A DNA stretch of 64,000 nt from Ahrensia sp. R2A130 (GCF_000179775.1 NZ_AEEB01000003.1:744001-808000); one strand, 5' to 3'; positions 45,381 through 54,541 are shown, counted from the first letter of the stretch. A program made the numbers and translations. The notes: a model not told the origin generated them from the letters alone.

Positions 45381-45498
45381 AGCGATCTCATTTTTCGTTT
45401 GGCCGCAAAGGTGCCTTCCAGACGGATTGCTGGATAAAATCCGCAATTTCTTCGCGGCTTTTAACTTCCCGACAATGTGGTGCCCTGACCTCGCGTGT

Positions 45499-47052
45499 TC
45501 AGGTGAAGGCGTCCGGCATGGACTCCTTCTTGCGCGCCACATACGCGTCCAGCGCTTCGCGTTTGGCTGGGTCCATTTCGGGCGCAACGTGGTCCGCAAT
45601 CCATTTGCGCGCAATCACGTTGGCGCGTTCGGGAGCTGACTTGTTGCCCTCCACTTCCCACTGCTCGAACGAATTGTTGTCAGATATTGTGGAGCGGTAG
45701 AACGCGGTTTTGAAATTGTTCTGCGTGTGATCGCAGCCAAGATAATGACTGCCCGGCCCAACTTCGCGGATCGCGTCCATTGCTTGGCCGTGTTCGGTCA
45801 CATCAACACCAGCAGCCATCTTCTGAGCGGCAGCAAGTTGGTCGCAATCCATGACGAATTTTTCATAGGACGACACCAACCCGCCTTCCAACCAACCGGC
45901 TGCGTGGAGCGAGAAATTCACCCCACCCAAAACTGTCGGCTGCAATGTGTTGGCGCTTTCATATGCGGCCTGTGCGTCAGGCAGTTTGGAACCGGTCAAC
46001 GAGCCACCTGAGCGGAACGGAACACCGAATTTGCGGGCAAACTGTGCCGCACCATAAAGCACCTGTGCAGGTTCCGGTGTTCCGAAGGCTGGTGCGCCCG
46101 ACTGCATGGAAATCGACGTCGCGAACGTACCCATGATGACCGGCGCACCGGGGCGGCAAAGCTGCGAGAACGCAATCGCCGCCTGCGCTTCGGCGAGCAC
46201 CTGTGTCAGCGTACCCGCTACTGTGACAGGGGACATGGCACCGCCAACGATGAAGGGAGAAACGATACAGGCCTGATTAGCGCGCGCATAAACTTTCAGC
46301 GCGCCCAGCATAGTATCGTCCATAACCATGGGCGAGTTGCAGTTGATCAGCGATGTGACGACGCAGTTATTATCGACGAAATCTTCGCCAAACAAAATCT
46401 TCGACATTTCGACCGTGTCTGCCGCGCGTTCAGGTGCGGTAACAGAGCCCATATAGGGCTTATCAGACAGCGTCATATGCGCGTGGACCATGTCGAGATG
46501 GCGCTTGTTCACGGCCACATCGACAGGCTCACAAACTGTGCCACCACTATGGTGCATAGCGGGTGCCATATAGGCCATTTTCACGAAATTGCGGAAATCT
46601 TCCATCGTCGCATAGCGACGTTCGCCTTCAAGATCGCGCACGAATGGCGGGCCGTATACGGGGGCGAAAACAAGATTGCGACCACCGATTTCCACCGACC
46701 GTTCAGGATTACGCGCGTGCTGGGTGAAGCTTGAAGGCGCAGTCTTCATCAACTCGCGGCAAAGGCCTTTGGGAAAATGCACCCGTTCGCCCTGAACGTC
46801 GGCACCGGCCTCTTTCCACATGGCAAGGGCTTCAGCGTCGTCGCGAAATTCAATGCCAATCTCTTCCAGCACCGTGTCGGCATTGGCTTCGATGATGTCC
46901 ATCGCTTCGGTATCGAGAATATCGAAATTGGAAATTTTGCGCTGAATATAAGGCAAATGCTCCACAACACTCGACGTGCGCTCCGCCCGCCTTGCTGCTG
47001 CACCACCGCCTGCGCGTCCGCCTCTAGCGCGTCGTCCACCCGTTTCACTCAT
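45499..47052 (-). CDS. MttB-superfamily corrinoid methyltransferase 2 (non-pyrrolysine), RG-rich N-terminus
   Basis: A 517-residue MttB-superfamily barrel, clearly related to the first copy but different in detail. Family stretches are EEIGIEFRDDAEALAMWKEAGA in pieces, FIVGGAMSPVTVAGTLTQ, LHAAGWLEGGLVSSYEKF and HYLGCDHTQNNF. Again no in-frame stop codon, so no pyrrolysine. Residues 5-25 are an Arg/Gly/Ala-rich tail (GGRRARGGRAGGG). ATG 47052 with GGGAGAG 5 bases upstream is preferred over the open frame reaching 47238. The partner corrinoid protein is probably the one encoded from 47806. The substrate differs from copy 1 or is a different betaine; it cannot be read. Confidence 0.88.
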   Translation of the reverse strand: MSETGGRRARGGRAGGGAAARRAERTSSVVEHLPYIQRKISNFDILDTEAMDIIEANADTVLEEIGIEFRDDAEALAMWKEAGADVQGERVHFPKGLCRELMKTAPSSFTQHARNPERSVEIGGRNLVFAPVYGPPFVRDLEGERRYATMEDFRNFVKMAYMAPAMHHSGGTVCEPVDVAVNKRHLDMVHAHMTLSDKPYMGSVTAPERAADTVEMSKILFGEDFVDNNCVVTSLINCNSPMVMDDTMLGALKVYARANQACIVSPFIVGGAMSPVTVAGTLTQVLAEAQAAIAFSQLCRPGAPVIMGTFATSISMQSGAPAFGTPEPAQVLYGAAQFARKFGVPFRSGGSLTGSKLPDAQAAYESANTLQPTVLGGVNFSLHAAGWLEGGLVSSYEKFVMDCDQLAAAQKMAAGVDVTEHGQAMDAIREVGPGSHYLGCDHTQNNFKTAFYRSTISDNNSFEQWEVEGNKSAPERANVIARKWIADHVAPEMDPAKREALDAYVARKKESMPDAFT

Positions 47053-47207
47053 GATCCGCTCTCCCGGAACAGTAACTTGTGGCGGCAGTATCCGATTGCG
47101 CAGCGAGATGCGAGTGCCTGAGCGCGAACAGACCTGTCGCAACGGCGATAGGTCGCAGGGAAATGCGACCGAAAAATCAAATGCCAGAATACGTAAAAAC
47201 AGGGCTT

Positions 47208-47666
47208 CTAGCGCTTCACCCGAAAGTCTGCGTGGCAAGCCTTACAAGTCGCAGTCAGACGCTTCATTGGTCCCGCGATATCCGCATTATTTGATGAAGC
47301 AGGCGCAAGCTCCACTACCATTTGTGCGGAGGTCTCCAGTTCCAATGCGATGGCTGCAAAGCGGTCCTGCTCGCTCCATATGCGATTGCCGGCTTCAGAA
47401 GGATGCTGCGTGCTGCCGACAGGGAACTGAGCGACTATCTTCTTTGCATGGACAGCAATCGCCGTAGCTTCGCGCTCAGCACTCGTTCGCGCAGCCTGGA
47501 CATTACTCCAATCCAGACGGCTCAACACTTTGGTTGAAGCGGCGACCGATTTCATCGTCATCATTCGTTCTTTCACGATGCCCGTCGCACCGGAATGCGC
47601 CAGCGCAGCACTTGCAGTGCCAAGGATAACACCAATCGCAAAAATACGTTTCGTTTGCTGATACAT
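47208..47666 (-). CDS. Periplasmic cytochrome c' -type protein
   Basis: A 152-residue exported protein. Residues 1-23 are a signal peptide ending ALA. The only haem-binding motif is the C-terminal CKACH, followed by ADFRVKR, the arrangement of cytochrome c' and cytochrome c-556. MTMKSVAASTKVL near the N-terminus supplies the possible axial Met of c-556. These four-helix proteins bind NO or carry electrons. It is divergent from the corrinoid-protein gene with a 139-base gap. Confidence 0.85.
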   Translation of the reverse strand: MYQQTKRIFAIGVILGTASAALAHSGATGIVKERMMTMKSVAASTKVLSRLDWSNVQAARTSAEREATAIAVHAKKIVAQFPVGSTQHPSEAGNRIWSEQDRFAAIALELETSAQMVVELAPASSNNADIAGPMKRLTATCKACHADFRVKR

Positions 47667-47805
47667 GGTCGCTTTTCCACTCTCAATTTTCCATCAATAC
47701 ACCACCTTAAATGCGGCGCGGCGAGTCGCTTTGGAAAGGGTTGACGTTTTTGTAGGAAAGTACACTCTCCGCACAAGAAAGTGCCGTGAGCAAGGAACCA
47801 CGTTT

Positions 47806-48507
47806 ATGGCTGACGAAGAAGATATCATCCTCACCGAACTGTCCAACGAAGAGCTCGTGCTGCAAATGCACGACGATCTTTACGACGGGCTAAAGCCGGA
47901 GATCGAAGAAGGCACGCAAATCCTGCTGGACCGTGGCTGGGCACCCTACAAGGTGCTCACCGAAGCGCTGGTCGAAGGCATGCGGATCGTCGGCGAGGAT
48001 TTTCGCGACGGCATTCTGTTCGTCCCCGAAGTTTTGCTGTCCGCCAACGCGATGAAGGGCGGTATGTTCATTCTGCGTCCGCTGCTTGCCGCCACCGGCG
48101 CACCGAAGCAGGGCAAGATGGTCATCGGTACAGTGAAGGGCGACATTCACGACATCGGCAAGAACCTTGTCGGTATGATGATGGAGGGCGCAGGTTTCGA
48201 TGTGGTCGATCTTGGCATCAACAACCCGGTCGAGAACTATCTCGATGCCATCGACGAGCATGAACCGGACATCATCGGCATGTCCGCCCTGCTCACAACG
48301 ACAATGCCTTATATGAAGGTCGTCATCGATACGATGATCGAAAAAGGCATTCGGGACGACTACACCGTTCTCGTCGGTGGCGCGCCGCTCAACGATGAGT
48401 TTGGTCAGGCCATTGGTGCCGACGCTTATTGCCGCGACGCGGCAGTCGCAGTGGAAACCGCAAAGGACTACATGGCGCGCAAGCACAACCAGCGCCCGTC
48501 TTCTTAA
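47806..48507 (+). CDS. Corrinoid methyl-carrier protein (MtbC/MtgC type)
   Basis: A 233-residue B12-binding protein. Residues about 10-95 are the helical cap domain (GWAPYKVLTEALVEGM, FVPEVLLSANAMKGGM). Residues about 100-225 are the Rossmann B12 domain, with the lower-ligand signature D113-x-H115-x-x-G118, S160 in GMSALL, and the late VLVGGAPLNDEFGQAIGADAY. The histidine coordinates cobalt in place of dimethylbenzimidazole. It should accept methyl groups from the MttB proteins and pass them to the pterin methyltransferase. AAGGAA is 9 bases before ATG 47806. It is the only free-standing corrinoid protein in the window and is followed at once by DUF1638. Confidence 0.92.
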   Translation: MADEEDIILTELSNEELVLQMHDDLYDGLKPEIEEGTQILLDRGWAPYKVLTEALVEGMRIVGEDFRDGILFVPEVLLSANAMKGGMFILRPLLAATGAPKQGKMVIGTVKGDIHDIGKNLVGMMMEGAGFDVVDLGINNPVENYLDAIDEHEPDIIGMSALLTTTMPYMKVVIDTMIEKGIRDDYTVLVGGAPLNDEFGQAIGADAYCRDAAVAVETAKDYMARKHNQRPSS

Positions 48508-48511
48508 GTTG

Positions 48512-49114
48512 ATGACTACACATCAGCCCCAACCGGTGCGCGTCATCGGTTGCGGCATGATTGCGCGGGAAATTTTGGCCGTCACCGAGCAACTTGGTCT
48601 CGACCATATCGATCTGAAATGCCTGCCGGCCGATTGGCACCACCACCCGGAACGCATCGCGCCGGGCGTGGAAGAGGCTATACATTCAGCACGCGCAGAT
48701 GGCTTTGAGCGCATCTTCGTGGCCTACGCCGATTGCGGAACAGGTGGACACTTGGACTCTGTTTGTGAGCGCCTTGGTGTAGAGCGCATTGCAGGACCAC
48801 ACTGCTTTTCTTTCTATATTGGCAACGAGCAGTTCGACGCGGAGGATGGCGAACACATCACCACCTTTTTCATCACAGACTTTCTCGCCCGCCACTTCGA
48901 CACTTTTATGGTGAAGCCGCTTGGGCTGGATAAGCATCCGGAGCTGCGGGATATGTATTTCGGTAACTACACCAAGGCGCTTTATCTAGCGCAGACCGAT
49001 GACCCTGAACTCGATGCCAAAGCCCGCGCGGCTGCGGAGCGATTGGGCCTGGCCTACGAAAGACGATTCACCGGCTACGGCGATTTAATCCCTGCCCTTA
49101 CAGGTGCCGCTTGA
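48512..49114 (+). CDS. DUF1638 protein coupled to the corrinoid protein
   Basis: A 200-residue cytosolic protein. It reads VRVIGCGMIAREIL at the start, VAYADCGTGGHLD and VERIAGPHCFSFYIG mid-chain, and ends in an YERRFTGYGDL stretch. This is the DUF1638 pattern, a family repeatedly found beside MttB and corrinoid proteins in methanogens and alphaproteobacteria. Conserved Cys and His residues suggest metal or thiol chemistry. It begins 4 bases after the corrinoid-protein stop, so it is co-translated. Its function is unknown; help in corrinoid loading, reactivation or methyl acceptance is possible. Confidence 0.85.
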   Translation: MTTHQPQPVRVIGCGMIAREILAVTEQLGLDHIDLKCLPADWHHHPERIAPGVEEAIHSARADGFERIFVAYADCGTGGHLDSVCERLGVERIAGPHCFSFYIGNEQFDAEDGEHITTFFITDFLARHFDTFMVKPLGLDKHPELRDMYFGNYTKALYLAQTDDPELDAKARAAAERLGLAYERRFTGYGDLIPALTGAA

Positions 49115-49160
49115 CGCTCTAGCCACTCGCTCTCCAAAGTGACTTCACAAAGGGAGAGTT

Positions 49161-50750
49161 ATGAAAAATTTCGATTACATCGTCGTCGGTGGCGGGTCTG
49201 GCGGTTGCGCCGTAGCTGGTCGCCTTTCCGAAGATCCAAGTATTTCGGTATGCCTCATCGAGGCTGGTGGCGAAGGTAAAAACGCCATAATCCGAATGCC
49301 TGCAGGCATCGCCGCGATCCTCCCCACTCCCATTTTGAACTGGGCCTACAACCCGAAAGCGCAGGCAGAGAAGTTGGGAGCAAAAGGCTTTCAACCGCGT
49401 GGCAAAACGCTGGGCGGCTCCAGCGCGATCAACGCCATGCTTTATGTTCGCGGGCACCGCAAAGACTATGATGAATGGCAGGAGCTGGGTGCTGATGGCT
49501 GGTCGTGGAGAGATGTGCTGCCGTATTTCCTGAAGTCCGAAGGCAATGCGCGCGGTGACTCGGAATTGCACAGCGGCGATGGCCCGCTTTCTGTCAGTGA
49601 CGCTCGATCACCTCACGACATCTCCAATGCATTTCTCGATGCCGCCCGCGAAATGCAGGTGCCGGTGACGGATGATTTCAATGGCGAAACGCAAGAGGGC
49701 GTCGGGTTTTATCAAGTCACACAAAAAAATGGCGAACGATGCAGCGCGGCAGCAGCCTACATTCACCCTCACATGGACCGGCCGAATCTAACCGTGATGA
49801 CGAAAACCATGGCGCAGCGTTTGGTGTTCGATGACAAACGCGCAACCGGCATAGTGGTAAAGCGCAGTGGCAACGAAGAGACGCTGACCGCAAACCACGA
49901 AATAATTTTGGCGGGTGGCGCTTTCAACACCCCTCAACTGCTCATGCTGTCCGGCATCGGGCCAGCCCAGCATTTGCGCGAGCACGGTATCGAAGTCGTC
50001 CACGATGCACCGGAAGTCGGCCAGAATCTGCAGGATCATGTCGACTATGTGATGGCCTTCAAATCGAAGAAGAAAGATGTCTTCGGCCTCTCTTTTTCCG
50101 GCACGGCGGATATCTTCAAAGGCATTGTGAACTGGCGCAACAAACGCACCGGCAAGCTGACGACGACGTTTGCTGAAACCGGCGGCTTCGTGAAATCTGC
50201 GGCCGACGAAGACAGGCCAGACCTCCAATATCACTTCGTTGTCGGCATAGTGGACGACCATAATCGCAAGCTCCATCTGGGCCACGGTTTCTCATGCCAC
50301 GTTTGCGTCTTGCGCCCTCACAGCCGTGGCGAAGTGCGGCTGAAATCCAACAAGCCCAGCGACAAGGTCGAAATCGACATGGGTTTCTTTACCGATACAC
50401 GCGATCTCGACCTGCTGACCAAAGGCGTGAAGCAGATGCGCGATTTGCTCTATGCGCCCGCACTAGCCCCATGGCGCGCAAAAGAACTGCACACGGAAGG
50501 GCTGCAATCGGATGCGGAATTGGAGCCCATCATCCGCAAACGCGCCGACACCGTCTATCACCCCGTTGGCACCTGCCGAATGGGTTCGGACGCTGGTGCG
50601 GTGGTGGATTCGAAATTGCGGGTGAACGGTGTCGAAGGCCTGCGAATTGCAGATGCATCCATCATGCCCCGCGTGATCGGCGGCAACACGAATGCGCCGA
50701 CAATCATGATCGGCGAACGCTGTGCGGTTTGGCTGAAGTCAACCCACTGA
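49161..50750 (+). CDS. GMC oxidoreductase, choline-dehydrogenase-like
   Basis: A 529-residue FAD enzyme. The N-terminal DYIVVGGGSGGCAVAGRL binds FAD, followed by LGGSSAINAMLYVRGHRKDYDEW (GMC signature 1, in two parts) and later GAFNTPQLLMLSGIGP (signature 2). The C-terminal HPVGTCRMG and NTNAPTIMIGER hold the active-site His region. The group covers choline, alcohol and alkanol dehydrogenases. In this osmolyte region choline to betaine is plausible, but no betB or betC is seen nearby, so an alcohol substrate is equally possible. AAGGGAGAG precedes the ATG. Its 3' end overlaps the convergent ATP-grasp gene by 12 bases. Confidence 0.88.
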   Translation: MKNFDYIVVGGGSGGCAVAGRLSEDPSISVCLIEAGGEGKNAIIRMPAGIAAILPTPILNWAYNPKAQAEKLGAKGFQPRGKTLGGSSAINAMLYVRGHRKDYDEWQELGADGWSWRDVLPYFLKSEGNARGDSELHSGDGPLSVSDARSPHDISNAFLDAAREMQVPVTDDFNGETQEGVGFYQVTQKNGERCSAAAAYIHPHMDRPNLTVMTKTMAQRLVFDDKRATGIVVKRSGNEETLTANHEIILAGGAFNTPQLLMLSGIGPAQHLREHGIEVVHDAPEVGQNLQDHVDYVMAFKSKKKDVFGLSFSGTADIFKGIVNWRNKRTGKLTTTFAETGGFVKSAADEDRPDLQYHFVVGIVDDHNRKLHLGHGFSCHVCVLRPHSRGEVRLKSNKPSDKVEIDMGFFTDTRDLDLLTKGVKQMRDLLYAPALAPWRAKELHTEGLQSDAELEPIIRKRADTVYHPVGTCRMGSDAGAVVDSKLRVNGVEGLRIADASIMPRVIGGNTNAPTIMIGERCAVWLKSTH

Positions 50751-51887
50751 GGGTGGATCGCCGAACCACGCGATGTCCTGCGTGGCAGCTTCACCAAAGC
50801 TGACACCATTACCCATCGCATCGCGCATGATTTGCCATGCGGCCCATGGTTGCCCCCATACCGGCATCGGGTCGCGCCAGGAGAAATTCGCTTCCTTTGC
50901 ACCAAGCAAGGTCGTCATCTTGTGGCCATACCCAGCGCCCCAGCGGAACATACTCTTTTGCGTCTCGGTAAGTGTTGGCCAAAGTTGGTACATTACCGGC
51001 TCGTTGCGAAATTCGAGCGATCGGCAATTGGCCGGATCGGTGATGGCAGCAGCAAGGCTTTCAGCCGTGACGAAATGAATGCCGCTGGTCGCACGCGGAT
51101 TGCATTCGATGGCGCAAGACTCACCGGCCTCATCTTCGATGAAATCGAAAGACTGAAAGCCCGACAGATTCTGCGCGGCAACGAACTGCTCTACCCATTG
51201 TCGTTCTGCGCCAGCATGTCGGTCCTGCCGGAAAGCAACGCTGACCGTGTCGGACAGGATTTCCGGGCGATAGATCACAGTCCCAATGACCCGCCCCTCG
51301 TGACAGACCGAAAAACTGCTGGAATGCCGACCCGGCAAAGCACGCTGAACAAGCATCGGTTGAGAGGTCTTTGCTGGTAGCGCATCACCGCGTTCTATGA
51401 ATCGAAGCCCCTGCCCCGAACACGTATAGAGCGGCTTCACGATGACCCGATATTGCGAGACCATCTCATCAGCTTCCGGGCTTCCCAGCATTGCCGTTTC
51501 CGGAACGGCAAGACCGATAGCTGCAGCGCTTTTACTGAACGCAAATTTATCGTGAAGCAGCAGCAGATCATCATGGTCCATGCCAAAGAACCGCACACCA
51601 TTAGGCATGTGCCGCTTTAACTTACTGGCGTGAATGATCTCTTCGGAAACAGGTACAACAAGCTGCACACCCTCGCCGCGAATGATATCCAGCGTGTCGT
51701 TCAGATAAGCATCGGCATCATCATTGGGCGCGGTAGCAGGCAAGGTTCTTGCGACGCTATTGGACAAACCACACAGGTGTCGCTCCGAGGGTTCGGCGAC
51801 AATCACTCGCCATCCTGCCTCGTTCAGCGCGCGACAAATATCGAGCCCCTTGGGCAACCGCCCAAGCGTCACCAATGCAGTTTTCAC
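50739..51887 (-). CDS. ATP-grasp domain protein
   Basis: A 382-residue protein with the carbamoyl-phosphate-synthase-type ATP-grasp fold: TALVTLGRLPKGLDICRAL (pre-ATP-grasp domain), VVPVSEEIIHAS, VIVKPLYTCSGQGLRFI and FDFIEDEAGESCAIECNPRATSGIHF with Mg/ATP ligands. Enzymes of this group join a carboxylate to an amine, but the specific product is not evident. The GTG start overlaps the stop of the upstream membrane-protein gene (GTGA). The two form a unit divergent from a P450. Confidence 0.8.
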   Translation of the reverse strand: MKTALVTLGRLPKGLDICRALNEAGWRVIVAEPSERHLCGLSNSVARTLPATAPNDDADAYLNDTLDIIRGEGVQLVVPVSEEIIHASKLKRHMPNGVRFFGMDHDDLLLLHDKFAFSKSAAAIGLAVPETAMLGSPEADEMVSQYRVIVKPLYTCSGQGLRFIERGDALPAKTSQPMLVQRALPGRHSSSFSVCHEGRVIGTVIYRPEILSDTVSVAFRQDRHAGAERQWVEQFVAAQNLSGFQSFDFIEDEAGESCAIECNPRATSGIHFVTAESLAAAITDPANCRSLEFRNEPVMYQLWPTLTETQKSMFRWGAGYGHKMTTLLGAKEANFSWRDPMPVWGQPWAAWQIMRDAMGNGVSFGEAATQDIAWFGDPPSVG

Positions 51888-52639
51888 TCTGCAGCCACCA
51901 CGTCTTCGCTGCGCTTGCGACGACCAGCAGATGGTTTCCGTCGCACCTTCGCCTGTTGATAAATGATAATCGAAACACCGGTCACCAGCGGTATAGCCCA
52001 CAGCGCAGGGTTCAGTGCAGCTTCCGGCATAAGCCGCACCGCGCCAAACGCGAGGAAGGCTGTGTAAACCGAAATACCGGCACCAACGAGCGCTTTGATA
52101 TGCTCCAGAAGCCAGTCTTTCGGGCCGGGTCGCTCCTTCATCAGGAACCACATATTGGTGGCAACTGTCGCAAAGCCAACGAAGGAAATGCCCATCATAA
52201 GGCTGGCTTCCATCGGCCAACCCTGCAGATTGTAGCCCTGCCAAAGGCAGTTGGCAGCAGCGATTGTGACCAGCACCTGCAGCACGAGATTGCGCCACTC
52301 CCAGTTGCGGCCGTGCTCTCGTTTATAGACCGCCGTGCTCCAGCCGTACCAAGCCAGATTGATGGTCAGCACGGCGAGATAAAGCATCATCCAACCAAAA
52401 ATTCCGCGCACCAGCGCTGCATCATCAAGCTTCGGATGGGTTTCCAGCGGTGAAACAAGAGTTGTGGTCGCGATACCCACCGCAACCGTGCCAGTTGCCA
52501 ACATACAGATGGTGAAAACGCGCCCTACCTTCACATGACGACTACCGCCTTTTTGCGACCAGACAGGAATCCAAAACGCCACCAAACCAACCGCACCTGT
52601 ACAGATGTGCATGGCAACGAGGATGTGGAACAGGTCCAT
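51884..52639 (-). CDS. DUF2306-like multi-spanning membrane protein
   Basis: A 251-residue membrane protein with about seven predicted helices. The first part (HILVAMHICTGAVGLVAFWIPV followed by HVKVGRVF) resembles DUF2306 proteins, in which histidines near helix ends may bind haem; that match is from memory and moderate. The C-terminus is basic (RRKPSAGRRKRSED). ATG 52639 is preferred because a TTG at 52669 would lie inside the inverted repeat of the promoter region. It is co-translated with the ATP-grasp gene and divergent from the P450. Confidence 0.7.
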   Translation of the reverse strand: MDLFHILVAMHICTGAVGLVAFWIPVWSQKGGSRHVKVGRVFTICMLATGTVAVGIATTTLVSPLETHPKLDDAALVRGIFGWMMLYLAVLTINLAWYGWSTAVYKREHGRNWEWRNLVLQVLVTIAAANCLWQGYNLQGWPMEASLMMGISFVGFATVATNMWFLMKERPGPKDWLLEHIKALVGAGISVYTAFLAFGAVRLMPEAALNPALWAIPLVTGVSIIIYQQAKVRRKPSAGRRKRSEDVVAAE

Positions 52640-52662
52640 GGGCAAATCCGGTTTAGTTTGAC

Positions 52663-52682
52663 TGGACAACTTACCTTGTCCA
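52663..52682. promoter_or_regulatory. Inverted repeat (operator candidate) in the divergent P450 promoter region
   Basis: TGGACAA-CTTACC-TTGTCCA is a perfect 7-base inverted repeat with a 6-base spacer. It lies between the divergent DUF2306-like and P450 genes. A TTGACT at 52658-52663 could serve as a -35 box for the P450. The size and symmetry fit an operator for a TetR- or MarR-type repressor; no such regulator gene is adjacent. Confidence 0.5.
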
Positions 52683-52736
52683 ATTAAACTGACACTACGC
52701 CCGCCCCCCGATGCGTTTCAAGGGGCTTTCAGGTTC

Positions 52737-54125
52737 TTGAAGTCGGAAGCCACTTTGCAAAAAATTGCACCGTTCACACCGCCACGGCCAAAATCGCTGG
52801 GCCCACTATCAGCACTCTTGCGTGCAGCGATAACCCGCGACGGTAACCTCATCGGCCTGCTGCCAAAGGAAGTGTATCGCGTGTCGTCCGGCACAATCGG
52901 CTATTCGCGACGTTCGATCATCATTTTGAACGACCCGAAGGTGGTGCGAACCATTCTCACCGACCCCACAGATATCTATCCGAAAAACGATCTGATGGTG
53001 GGCGCGGTGGCACCGCTTATCGGCGACTCAATCTTCGTCTCGCACGCGGACACCTGGCGCAAACAACGGGCCATGGTCGCTCCTGCCTTCACTCACATGC
53101 GCTTGTCAGCGGCGTTCCAGTCTATGACAGGCGCATTGTCAGACTTCGAAAAACAATTGGAGCGCGATGCAGGAAGCGGCACGCCCTTCTCTCTCGATAT
53201 GGCAATGAGCCACCTCACGGCGGACGTTATCTGTCGGACAGTTTTCTCAACCACCCTGAAATCGCAAATCGCCAAAGACGTCTTCGAGGCATTTTCCATT
53301 TTCGAACGCAGCGTGGCGCATGTCGAAATTCGCCGCCTCATCATGGACCCGCCGTGGAATGACATTCCGCAACACGAGCACGTGCTGGAGGCTTGCGCGA
53401 AGATACGCGATTGCCTCGGGCAGCTGTTGGACAGCCATCTGCAACCCGGTGCCAATTATAAAGACATCGCAGCCGACATTATCGGCGCGCGCGACGATGA
53501 CGACAAACCATTCACCCGCGAAGAACTGATCGACCAGTTGGGCGTCTTCTTTCTGGCTGGCCACGAAACCTCCGCCAGCGTGCTGACATGGTGCTTCTAC
53601 GTTTTGGCCACCCAGCCCGATATCGTCGCGCGCGTGCGTGAGGAGGTTGAGGCGATAGCGGGCGACGCACCGCTCAAGCTTTCCCACATTCGCGATCTGC
53701 ATTTCGCCCGCGCAGTGTTCAAGGAAACGTTGCGCCTCTACCCGCCCATCACCTTCATTCCACGCGTTGCGGCGGAAGCTACGAAAATTGGCAAGCGAAA
53801 GATCAAGAAAGGCGCGATGTTGATGATCGCACCATGGGTCATCCACCGCCATCACGATTATTGGGATAAGCCCGACGAGTTCGACGCCGAGCGGTTTATG
53901 CCAGAGCGCGAAAAAGACATCATAGATGGTTCTTACATGCCATTTGGCCTCGGCCCCCGCGTTTGCGTTGGTGCAAATTTCGCCACCATCGAAGCCACAC
54001 TCATCATCGCGCAACTGGCGAGAAACTTCGACTTCTCAATGCAACCGGGTCAAACCGTGCGTCCTGTGGCAAGGCTGACAACCAGGCCCGCCGAGCAGAT
54101 TATCTTGCGCGCAAAGCGCCGCTAA
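52737..54125 (+). CDS. Cytochrome P450
   Basis: A 462-residue haem monooxygenase. The I-helix motif is FFLAGHETSAS, the ExxR motif is in KETLRLYPP, and the haem-binding loop is FGLGPRVCVG with the Cys ligand. No membrane anchor is visible. The start is a TTG at 52737; another TTG at 52755 has GGAAG upstream and may be used instead. It is divergent from the ATP-grasp/DUF2306 unit over a short gap with an inverted repeat. Redox partners are not encoded next to it. The substrate is unknown; fatty acids or alkanes are typical for this broad group. Confidence 0.9.
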   Translation: MKSEATLQKIAPFTPPRPKSLGPLSALLRAAITRDGNLIGLLPKEVYRVSSGTIGYSRRSIIILNDPKVVRTILTDPTDIYPKNDLMVGAVAPLIGDSIFVSHADTWRKQRAMVAPAFTHMRLSAAFQSMTGALSDFEKQLERDAGSGTPFSLDMAMSHLTADVICRTVFSTTLKSQIAKDVFEAFSIFERSVAHVEIRRLIMDPPWNDIPQHEHVLEACAKIRDCLGQLLDSHLQPGANYKDIAADIIGARDDDDKPFTREELIDQLGVFFLAGHETSASVLTWCFYVLATQPDIVARVREEVEAIAGDAPLKLSHIRDLHFARAVFKETLRLYPPITFIPRVAAEATKIGKRKIKKGAMLMIAPWVIHRHHDYWDKPDEFDAERFMPEREKDIIDGSYMPFGLGPRVCVGANFATIEATLIIAQLARNFDFSMQPGQTVRPVARLTTRPAEQIILRAKRR

Positions 54126-54238
54126 ACGCATTCACGAAGCTGTGCGTCGCAAACGGAAGATTACTCCGTCGCCAACACGCATTTTCTCCGCTACGCTTTC
54201 GACGAAAGTCGCGCGACACTTATTGAGATGAACACCCC

Positions 54239-54541
54239 ATGGCCAAGCTACAAATCGTCTATTGGCGCGACATCCCTGCACAGGTGATGGTCAAAGCAGG
54301 CCGTCGCAATCAGGCCAAACGCGAACTCTCACTGCGCTTCACGGAAGCCATCGATATGGCCGCCATGCGCACCGGTGCTGCTGAAACAGATGAATATCTG
54401 GCAGAATGGCGACGTGGCGACCCGCAAGAGGTTGGCGACGAATTAGAAGCCGAAGCAGACGCTGCGATGAACGCAATCGAAGCAGAATATGACAAGGAGC
54501 GACTCGTCGCTTTGGTTAAGAATGGGGGCCGCGAAACATGA
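54239..54541 (+). CDS. Small 'virulence factor' family protein (Virulence_fact) next to MTHFR
   Basis: A 100-residue protein that reads KLQIVYWRDIPAQVMVK and RRNQAKRELSLRFTEAIDMAAM near the start and is strongly acidic in the second half. This matches the Pfam family named Virulence_fact, whose name is not backed by a defined mechanism. It overlaps the MTHFR-like gene by 4 bases. The repeated linkage to folate/corrinoid methyl-transfer genes suggests a part in that pathway rather than in virulence. Confidence 0.75.
   Translation: MAKLQIVYWRDIPAQVMVKAGRRNQAKRELSLRFTEAIDMAAMRTGAAETDEYLAEWRRGDPQEVGDELEAEADAAMNAIEAEYDKERLVALVKNGGRET

Noticed and set aside
35954..47052. Pyrrolysine (UAG) in the MttB genes
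   Set aside because: Both MttB frames are free of internal stops, so no UAG is read through.
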